Below, one piece after another: positions 6,175 to 10,887 of a stretch of DNA of 22,585 nt. The translations under genes and the position numbers were made by a program. Origin of the DNA: a virus; IMG/VR virus record IMGVR_UViG_3300034418_000840, positions 1 to 22,585 of that record; one strand, 5' to 3'. Each line of letters starts with the position of its first letter. Within the stretch, counting starts at the first letter, position 1. The notes below the pieces were generated by a model that ran no database searches, was not told where the DNA came from, and worked only from the letters and a program-made list of their open reading frames with translations.

Positions 6175-7012
6175 TTATTATGTCCATTACTCCGATATCA
6201 GCATCACTAATCTCAGGAAATCCAGCTTGGTTAACAAAGAAACTAAAAGTATCAAAGTTCTTACCTCTACTGTTTTTACATTTCACATCCATTAGACTGC
6301 TATCTATCTCGTTTCTTTCTAAGTGTATTTCTGTTTCACATTTTTTTTGCAGAGCAGAACCTAAATGTCCTGTTGGTTTAGTACTGCCCCAATTTGTATG
6401 TATCACTGTCACTATATGTACATTGTGTACCTCTGTCCACTTCATTAGCATCTGCACCACCGTATTGGACTCTTCTATATTATTTACATCACTTACTAAG
6501 TCTGCAATACCATCTATCACTACAACTCCTAAGTTGTCTGTGGTTCTGATAGCATAGTCTATAGCAGCTACTCTTTCTTTAGGAGTGAGTCTTCTCAGAC
6601 CATAAGTGCGGTAACACTGATGCTCTAATCCTGCCATATCGAGTACTCTTCTGAATACCTTTTGACAGTGAAAGTTACCTTGCTCCGTATCAAAGTGCAT
6701 AAGGCATTTGCCATCTCTATGTCCTTTTAGTTTACCTGTAAATCTTTCTGAACTGCCACCTAAGTAAGCAGCTGATAATAAGCTAACTAAATATGTCTTT
6801 TTATGTTTTGGTGGCGCACCAATAAAACTAAAGTTACCATAAGTACCAATAGGTGTTGGATATGTCACCAAACCATCCTTTGTTGTATATGAATGCTCTC
6901 CATAGCTAATAGCAATAGGAGGGTGTTCAATCTTCTCATTGGGGTCAATATAGCACTGCTCAAGCAGAATATCACCCAAAACATCAATTTCATCTTGAGT
7001 ATAAAAGTTCAT
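6146..7012 (-). CDS. RepA-like (AAA_25 type) ATPase, probable replicative helicase or loader
   Basis: A 288-residue RecA-fold ATPase like plasmid RepA/DnaB-type hexameric helicases. An N-terminal lead-in (1-60) is followed by a nucleotide-binding loop (GAPPKHKKTYLV, 65-76), the HFDTEQ strand (106-111), Walker B with VVVIDGIADLV (163-173) and the sensor-like IHTNWGS then GHLGSALQKK (204-224) typical of the family. The P-loop is unusual: the glycine before the lysine is replaced by His-Lys. The likely role is unwinding at the phage fork together with SSB. It is preceded by a strong hairpin (7030-7055) and overlaps rusA. Confidence 0.78.
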   Translation of the reverse strand: MNFYTQDEIDVLGDILLEQCYIDPNEKIEHPPIAISYGEHSYTTKDGLVTYPTPIGTYGNFSFIGAPPKHKKTYLVSLLSAAYLGGSSERFTGKLKGHRDGKCLMHFDTEQGNFHCQKVFRRVLDMAGLEHQCYRTYGLRRLTPKERVAAIDYAIRTTDNLGVVVIDGIADLVSDVNNIEESNTVVQMLMKWTEVHNVHIVTVIHTNWGSTKPTGHLGSALQKKCETEIHLERNEIDSSLMDVKCKNSRGKNFDTFSFFVNQAGFPEISDADIGVMDIINATKPKNKY

Positions 7013-7029
7013 TAAGTTAGGGATTTATA

Positions 7030-7055
7030 GTGTGGGGGCTTTCGCCCCCTTACAC
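7030..7055 (-). terminator. Intergenic hairpin between SSB and ATPase genes (possible terminator or processing site)
   Basis: A strong stem-loop in the 56-base gap. On the minus strand GGGGGC pairs with GCCCCC around a GAAA tetraloop (plus 7034-7049), extended by GTGT/ACAC across a two-base bulge (7030-7033 with 7052-7055). No T-run follows on the minus strand, so it is not a classical intrinsic terminator. It may attenuate transcription, protect an mRNA end, or be an RNA cleavage point that sets SSB above helicase expression. Confidence 0.55.
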
Positions 7056-7068
7056 TTTTGGTTAGTAA

Positions 7069-7365
7069 TTAAAACGGAAAGTCCATATCATCTGCTTCTG
7101 CCACAGCAGGTTGTTCCTCTCTTGGAACTGCACTGATATTTCCATCTGTCCAAACTACTTTACCATTTGCTACATAAGTACGCTTTGCTTTAGCTTCTCT
7201 CTCTTCTTTAGTCTGAGTAGTGAATACTGAAACATTGTCTCCGTACTGGCTAACCTCATCATTTACTGATAGTGTTAGTGGGTAATAGTTTCCCTTTTTA
7301 CCCTTTACAATTTTAGACTTATCTAAGTTGTCTAAGTTTACGCTGAAATTAATAATTGCTCCCAT
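7069..7365 (-). CDS. ssb: Single-stranded DNA-binding protein (small)
   Basis: A 98-residue protein taken as SSB. The first 65 residues look like a short OB fold of beta strands (INFSVNL, YPLTLSVND, NVSVFTTQT, KRTYVANGKVVW). The protein ends in a flexible acidic tail with the tip DDMDFPF, the hallmark C-terminal peptide by which bacterial and phage SSBs recruit partners. It is shorter than bacterial SSB (about 150-180). It follows the ERF gene by 3 bases, so annealing protein and SSB are co-expressed. Sequence similarity outside the tip is not diagnostic. Confidence 0.75.
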   Translation of the reverse strand: MGAIINFSVNLDNLDKSKIVKGKKGNYYPLTLSVNDEVSQYGDNVSVFTTQTKEEREAKAKRTYVANGKVVWTDGNISAVPREEQPAVAEADDMDFPF

Positions 7366-7368
7366 AAT

Positions 7369-7926
7369 CTATTTTAATAATAATTGTTCTACTTCTTTTG
7401 TTACTTCGTATTTAGTCTTAATAGTGTCTATGTTACCACCATTTTTAATATAATCCTTTGCTTTGTTAAACTTAACTCCGCTTTTAGGTAAGGACTCCTT
7501 CTTAGAAGGCTTTGTAGTGCCTCCTGAGTGGTCATTGGTTGCATCAGCATCCTTTGTATCATCTATAAGGAAAAGTCCGTTTAGAGCGTACTTTCTTGCG
7601 TAAGAAGATGAAGAGCCAAAAGACTGAGCAATGTCCATTCCTTTTCTGTCTGCAATACCTGCTTGTGCAGATACCTCAACAATAGGCTCATCATTAGAAC
7701 CAAATACTTTTGCAGTTGAGTTAATAAATGCTAATCCAGCCACCTCTTGTACAGCATCAGTAATAATGAGGTTTAGGTTGTACTTAGCAAGCAGTGGTTT
7801 TACTGCCTCTAAGATGTCTTCACAGTTTCGGTACTTGTACTTTCCAAAGCTGTTGAATTGACCCTTTGGTGCTTTTAATTCAGTTTGCACTTTAAGGAGT
7901 CTTTCTTGTAGGGTTAAAGTTTCCAT
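7369..7926 (-). CDS. erf: ERF-family single-strand annealing protein
   Basis: A 185-residue recombination protein of the ERF family, which anneals complementary single strands and promotes phage recombination and circularisation. Signatures seen: FGKYKYRNCEDILEAVKPLLAKYNL (about 27-51), the SSSYARKYALNGLF block (106-119) and the following DDTKDAD. After residue 125 comes a Ser/Lys/Gly-rich linker and a small C-terminal helical domain (about 150-185). Its partner is probably the RecE-like exonuclease at 2545-3327, although the two sit in different transcripts, and SSB is immediately downstream. Length is within the family range. Confidence 0.88.
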   Translation of the reverse strand: METLTLQERLLKVQTELKAPKGQFNSFGKYKYRNCEDILEAVKPLLAKYNLNLIITDAVQEVAGLAFINSTAKVFGSNDEPIVEVSAQAGIADRKGMDIAQSFGSSSSYARKYALNGLFLIDDTKDADATNDHSGGTTKPSKKESLPKSGVKFNKAKDYIKNGGNIDTIKTKYEVTKEVEQLLLK

Positions 7927-7948
7927 AGGTTAAATATAATAAAAAAAA

Positions 7949-8131
7949 TTAAACTTCGTCTGTAGTGTTAAACACTTCTTGCTGAACTACATACTTATAC
8001 TCTTTTGGGCAGTCATCATCACACAACTCAAAGATGTAAGTTTCTAACTGCTGAATACGCTGTTGTTTCTTGTTCAGTTCTTTCAGCAAGGCTTCTATTC
8101 TTGCTTCTTTAAAGGACATTAAATTATACAT
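7949..8131 (-). CDS. Small coiled-coil protein
   Basis: A 60-residue protein (ATG at 8131; an internal ATG at 8119 is possible) with a probable coiled coil in residues 8-35 (EARIEALLKELNKKQQRIQQLETY) and a CDDDCP motif (residues 37-42) that could bind metal. It overlaps the preceding gene by 8 bases. No family recognised. It is in the early operon directly before the ERF gene. Confidence 0.6.
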   Translation of the reverse strand: MYNLMSFKEARIEALLKELNKKQQRIQQLETYIFELCDDDCPKEYKYVVQQEVFNTTDEV

Positions 8132-8312
8132 TGTTGTAATCTATTAGGCTTGATACAGTTTGTTGCAGTACCACTTTGTTTAACAATTCTTTGTCTTCAA
8201 AGTATTTCTCTTGAGTCTCCTTACTCTGTGTAGTAGGTTTGACATATACTTTGTTGTTTTCTCTGATTCCAGTAATTGGATGCAGCTTTTGATTAATCCA
8301 TTCGTTTACCAT
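8124..8312 (-). CDS. Small hypothetical protein, first gene of replication operon
   Basis: A 62-residue protein of unknown function and mixed charge (MVNEWINQKLHPITGIREN at the N-terminus). Its ATG lies about 18-20 bases after the predicted start site of the 8336-8366 promoter, so it is probably the first translated gene of the operon. No membrane segment or known motif is seen. Confidence 0.62.
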   Translation of the reverse strand: MVNEWINQKLHPITGIRENNKVYVKPTTQSKETQEKYFEDKELLNKVVLQQTVSSLIDYNNV

Positions 8313-8335
8313 AGTATTTAGTTTTAATATTTATC

Positions 8336-8366
8336 CAAATGTAGAATAAGGAATTGAATTAGTCAA
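8336..8366 (-). promoter_or_regulatory. Bacteroidota-type promoter P2 (leftward)
   Basis: On the minus strand, TTG at 8366-8364, a 20-base spacer and a perfect TAnnTTTG (TACATTTG, 8343-8336), continuing GATAA. It lies between the terminator at 8400-8423 and the start of the replication operon at 8312, exactly where a promoter is needed. The -7 region overlaps TTATCCAAA (plus 8331-8339), one base from a DnaA box. Confidence 0.78.
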
Positions 8367-8399
8367 GGCCTTTAACAAACTTTAACATTTTACTACAGA

Positions 8400-8423
8400 T
8401 AGAAAAGGAGGCTTTCGCCTCCT
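8400..8423 (-). terminator. Intrinsic terminator (leftward)
   Basis: On the minus strand AGGAGGC, loop GAAA, GCCTCCT, then TTTTCT: a 7-bp stem with a short T-run, 39 bases beyond the stop of the degenerate M15 gene. It would end the short transcript that begins at the 9050-9081 promoter, just before the next promoter. Confidence 0.85.
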
Positions 8424-8461
8424 AATCCCCCTAACTAAACTAAAAACTACTAAAGAGAAAA

Positions 8462-8851
8462 CTAATCCCAAAGGTAGATTGCGTTGGGCTTGAACTCGTC
8501 AGTATCAAAATAGACTACCTCTCTACCGATTCCAAACCTATGTACCCCTTCTTCAAATAAGGAGCGTATTAATTTATGTCTTTTCTTATAGCCTACACAG
8601 CGTATTCTGATAGCCTTTCCTATGCGGTGACTATCACTTGATGGTAGACTCATTTTGTCTGCTACTGCTTTAGAAGTATAACCAAGAATTACATTAGGAA
8701 TAAACTCATACCTTACAGCAGCTCTATCAAGAGCAACTACAGGTTCTCTCTCCATAAACTTATAGCCAGAGCCTGGTGAGTCAGGTGAATCAAACATTGA
8801 CCACCGTAACTTGCGTAATCCTTCTCTATCTAATTCTTCTTCTTTGCTCAT
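8462..8851 (-). CDS. Degenerate peptidase M15-like protein (likely catalytically inactive)
   Basis: A 129-residue protein that lines up along its length with M15 D-Ala-D-Ala peptidase-type endolysins: FDSPDSPGSG near the start, IPNVILGYTSK for the IP-x-x-I-x-SGYR block, SDSHRIGKAIRI for S-x-H-x-x-G-x-A-x-D, and VVYFDTD for the C-terminal H-x-D. Only the first zinc ligand (the His in SDSHR) remains. The ligand Asp is Arg and the last ligand His is Tyr, so it should not bind zinc normally. It may be an antagonist, a wall-binding protein or repurposed fold. The ATG at 8851 overlaps the preceding stop (TAATG); a GTG at 8863 would add four residues. Confidence 0.72.
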   Translation of the reverse strand: MSKEEELDREGLRKLRWSMFDSPDSPGSGYKFMEREPVVALDRAAVRYEFIPNVILGYTSKAVADKMSLPSSDSHRIGKAIRIRCVGYKKRHKLIRSLFEEGVHRFGIGREVVYFDTDEFKPNAIYLWD

Positions 8852-8967
8852 TAATCCATCCACTTACCTTGAGTTCTCAAATGCCAAAACCTGTGACTAA
8901 TAACCATTATGATTATTTTCCAAAAGGTATCTGCTTCGTATGTACCTGCCTTAGTAACTAATTTCAT
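8851..8967 (-). CDS. Small hypothetical protein (38 aa)
   Basis: A 38-residue ORF, ATG 8967-8965 to TAA 8853-8851, the first ORF after the 9050-9081 promoter. Its stop is fused to the start of the degenerate M15 gene (TAATG), which suggests translational coupling. The protein has a hydrophobic centre (WKIIIMVI) and a Trp/His/Arg-rich end (HRFWHLRTQGKWMD), suggesting membrane or wall association. I recall similar W-MD endings in small Bacteroidota phage proteins, unverified. No Shine-Dalgarno sequence precedes it. Confidence 0.58.
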   Translation of the reverse strand: MKLVTKAGTYEADTFWKIIIMVISHRFWHLRTQGKWMD

Positions 8968-8981
8968 AACTAAAAGTATTA

Positions 8982-9026
8982 GGGGGTTGGTCTCACCAGA
9001 ATCCAAAATAGTTTAATCCCACCCCC
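8982..9026 (-). promoter_or_regulatory. GC-rich inverted repeat in the 5' leader
   Basis: Plus-strand GGGGGTTGG (8982-8990) can pair with CCCACCCCC (9018-9026) with one mismatch, closing a 27-base loop, in an otherwise AT-rich gap. It would lie within the 75-base leader transcribed from the 9050-9081 promoter, upstream of the 38-residue ORF. It may control stability or translation; no known riboswitch is recognised. Confidence 0.4.
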
Positions 9027-9049
9027 ATCTACTCTGAAAGGTTGTTATT

Positions 9050-9081
9050 CAAATATACGAAAATATATTTAATATATGCAA
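9050..9081 (-). promoter_or_regulatory. Bacteroidota-type promoter P1 (leftward)
   Basis: On the minus strand, TTG at 9081-9079, a 21-base spacer and a perfect TAnnTTTG (TATATTTG, 9057-9050) followed by AATAA. It sits in an AT-rich non-coding stretch and would drive the 38-residue ORF and the degenerate M15 gene, ending at the terminator 8400-8423. Confidence 0.75.
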
Positions 9082-9109
9082 GTATGTAAAAGAAATATTT
9101 TATTAGATA

Positions 9110-9140
9110 TTGACTTTCTCGTAAAAAAGTTGTACCTTCG
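9110..9140 (+). promoter_or_regulatory. Bacteroidota-type promoter on the plus strand (opposing all genes)
   Basis: TTG at 9110-9112, a 20-base spacer and TACCTTCG (9133-9140), one base from TAnnTTTG; TACCTTCG is a familiar -7 form in this phylum. It is back to back with the leftward promoter at 9050-9081. No plus-strand ORF follows, so it would make a non-coding RNA or a transcript antisense to the lysis genes. Confidence 0.55.
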
Positions 9141-9143
9141 AAA

Positions 9144-9255
9144 AGTCTTTAAGAGGACAAAACAAAATAGCAAGTCTATAATAGAGGCGAAGCAACAAAG
9201 CGTAGCCTCTACAGCCTTATAAGAAGTTTAAAGTTGTGTGACGGGTGAGGTGTGT
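9144..9255. other. Non-coding switch region with inverted repeat
   Basis: No ORF with a plausible start is found on either strand here. It contains a perfect 7-bp inverted repeat, TAGAGGC (9182-9188) and GCCTCTA (9205-9211), with a 16-base loop. On the minus strand this is the first hairpin after the endolysin gene, so it could weakly end the lysis transcript (a T-containing but broken tail follows). On the plus strand it would be a stem in the RNA made from the 9110-9140 promoter. Both readings are inference. Confidence 0.4.
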
Positions 9256-9639
9256 TTAGATGGCTTTATAATTCCATCTTGCTCTTGTTCCTCTGATGTC
9301 ATAGTGAGTAAAGGTATTGTATCTACCTACTCCACCTTCTTTTAACATACCTGTATTAATAAGGAACTCTATAGCATCTGCCACTTCATCAGGACTTACA
9401 CCCTTAACTACTATATCAGCAGCAGTACCTTTTATATGTTGGCTCGTATCTTTAGAGCCTATATTACGGTTATACTCTAAATTTCTATAACCACTATTAA
9501 TAGTAACGGGCGCATTGAAGTGCGCCCTTATAATCTCTAACTGAACAGAAAGCATCTTTAGATTGTCTAATACACTGTCAGGCATATCAAACTTATGCTT
9601 ATTCAGCTCATCTAAACTAAAGTTCTCTGTTAGTTTCAT
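9256..9639 (-). CDS. M15-family peptidase, probable endolysin
   Basis: A 127-residue peptidoglycan peptidase of the M15 type (Peptidase_M15_4-like). It cuts peptide stems of the cell wall and is the likely endolysin. All zinc ligands are present: SQHIKGTAAD gives His68 and Asp75, and THYD gives His112. The NSGYRN block (48-53) is the conserved SGYR. It has no signal peptide, so access to the wall should depend on the holin encoded just upstream, whose gene it overlaps by 4 bases. Length is typical for the single-domain form. No cell-wall-binding domain is attached. Confidence 0.88.
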   Translation of the reverse strand: MKLTENFSLDELNKHKFDMPDSVLDNLKMLSVQLEIIRAHFNAPVTINSGYRNLEYNRNIGSKDTSQHIKGTAADIVVKGVSPDEVADAIEFLINTGMLKEGGVGRYNTFTHYDIRGTRARWNYKAI

Positions 9640-10079
9640 TTCTTATCATCTTTCATTGAAGTTCCAAAGTAGTAACCAAAAATAGATAGTGTAACACCTT
9701 CTACAATACCTATTAGATGATAGAACAGCTCTTTATTAGCTTCAGGAATATCTAAGGCAAGTATTGCCCAAACAATCACTCCAAACGCTCCTAAACCTAC
9801 TAATCCAGTTAAGTTGAACAAGAAGTCAAACTTACCAGCCTTAGCTACTTCCACTTCTCTCTTTCTTGCACTATCTCTATCAGCAACTTCTGCCTTATAC
9901 ATCTCTACAAGTTCATTATGAAGTCTTGCTTTCTCTTCAGGCCCTATAGAAGTATCATCATCAATAAGGGTCTTAATAGCCTCTAATGGGCCTCCTGTAA
10001 GTGCAGCACCTGCTAACTCAGGTAACTTCTTAGTTAGAAACTTACCTACTGCTGTATCTTTAAACTTCTTCTTTTCCAT
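9636..10079 (-). CDS. Holin, three-TM (GTA holin-like) type
   Basis: A 147-residue membrane protein resembling the 3TM holin family first named for gene-transfer agent release. Order: a basic N-terminus, a Gly/Ala-rich helix (LPELAGAALTGGPLEAIKTL, 19-38), a long charged helix (47-80) with a Asp-x-x-Ser-Ala-Arg-x-Arg pattern, then two clear membrane segments (about 87-110 and 118-139) and a charged tail. It would open the inner membrane and time lysis. The overlap with the endolysin gene supports the role. Confidence 0.78.
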   Translation of the reverse strand: MEKKKFKDTAVGKFLTKKLPELAGAALTGGPLEAIKTLIDDDTSIGPEEKARLHNELVEMYKAEVADRDSARKREVEVAKAGKFDFLFNLTGLVGLGAFGVIVWAILALDIPEANKELFYHLIGIVEGVTLSIFGYYFGTSMKDDKK

Positions 10080-10081
10080 AC

Positions 10082-10339
10082 TTAATTCTTTATAGTACGC
10101 TTAGATATGTGTTTACCCTTATTACTTAACCTTATCTTAACATAGTCAGTCGTTAGTTTTTTTTTGATGATAATCTCTACATCATTATTCTTATAATGTC
10201 TCTGCATTACATTGATGATAGGATTGTCTTCTGTTGATTCTAACCACTCAGTCTTGTCGGTAACATCAAACTCGTAAAAAGCCTTCTGTGCCGAACAACT
10301 GCTAAGAAGTATTAGTAATAATAGTAAATACTTATTCAT
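10082..10339 (-). CDS. Small lipoprotein, outer-spanin candidate
   Basis: An 85-residue protein with a short signal peptide and lipobox LSSC, placing the lipidated cysteine at residue 15. The mature part (about 70 residues) is charged and would sit in the periplasm. It overlaps by 8 bases the gene for a single-TM coiled-coil protein, the arrangement of an inner/outer spanin pair that fuses the two membranes at the end of lysis. Position next to holin and endolysin supports this. It could also be an unrelated phage lipoprotein, for example one for superinfection exclusion. Confidence 0.6.
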   Translation of the reverse strand: MNKYLLLLLILLSSCSAQKAFYEFDVTDKTEWLESTEDNPIINVMQRHYKNNDVEIIIKKKLTTDYVKIRLSNKGKHISKRTIKN

Positions 10340-10610
10340 TGATTTTCTCGTTTAATCTTGCTATGTCTTTGCGGATGCGTTCTCTTTCTAATTTGAAGTC
10401 TATCACTTCATTCTCTAACACTCTAATATCAGGAAATATATAGGTGTTCTGATTATAACGAAGACTTTTTAGTTCATCCTCGTTATCTGCTATTCTATTT
10501 TCTAATCCAAAATATAGGTAAACCGCAGTGCCTACTAATACAACTATCTGAATAAGCCACTTAATATTAATGGATAGTGAGCTGTCATCATTTAGTTTTG
10601 CGGATGTCAT
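10332..10610 (-). CDS. Single-TM coiled-coil protein, inner-spanin candidate
   Basis: A 92-residue protein with a short N-terminus, one membrane segment (about 17-35) and a following charged helical region (37-92, ending KLERERIRKDIARLNEKINE) likely to form a coiled coil in the periplasm. This is the topology of an inner-membrane spanin. It overlaps the lipoprotein gene by 8 bases and the preceding membrane-protein gene by 23. No sequence family is recognised; the call rests on topology and neighbourhood. Confidence 0.58.
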   Translation of the reverse strand: MTSAKLNDDSSLSINIKWLIQIVVLVGTAVYLYFGLENRIADNEDELKSLRYNQNTYIFPDIRVLENEVIDFKLERERIRKDIARLNEKINE

Positions 10611-10839
10611 TAATCTTAGACTTTATTGAACTTACCTTAGAAATTATAGAACCCTTTATTGAAGGATATTTAGATTTAACTTCTCCTTTTATATAATAGT
10701 AAACCTCTTTGCCTAATAGACCAAAGAAGCCACCGACAAGCCCTATAAAGGCTGCTTGAAAGAATCCCATAAGCGTTATAGTAGATGCCGTAGTGAATAG
10801 CCACCCAGCAAAGAAAGATATTTTAGCATCCATTTCCAT
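10588..10839 (-). CDS. Small membrane protein, holin-like
   Basis: An 83-residue protein with two probable membrane segments (about 6-26 and 28-48, the second Gly-rich) and a basic C-terminal tail with many Lys and Ser. Two starts two codons apart (ATG at 10839 and 10833) are possible. As the first gene of the lysis cassette after the tail fibre it could be a second holin or an antiholin, or anchor other lysis proteins. No family is recognised. Confidence 0.58.
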   Translation of the reverse strand: MEMDAKISFFAGWLFTTASTITLMGFFQAAFIGLVGGFFGLLGKEVYYYIKGEVKSKYPSIKGSIISKVSSIKSKINDIRKTK

Positions 10840-10887
10840 AGTAGTTAGTATATTAAGATAACTGATTTTAGCCAGTCTGTTTTAGTT

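Noticed and set aside
8462-8863. The degenerate M15 gene as a pseudogene
   Set aside because: The frame is intact, full length for the fold, and has its own promoter, coupled start and terminator; only active-site positions are changed, which fits a kept non-enzyme better than random decay.
9182-9211. Inverted repeat TAGAGGC/GCCTCTA considered as a firm terminator of the lysis operon
   Set aside because: The stem is only 7 bp with a 16-base loop, and the minus-strand sequence after it has no continuous T-run; it is reported only as a possible structure.
9144-9255. A tRNA or small peptide behind the plus-strand promoter
   Set aside because: No cloverleaf arms or CCA-like end can be drawn, and every ATG, GTG or TTG on the plus strand runs into a stop within a few codons.
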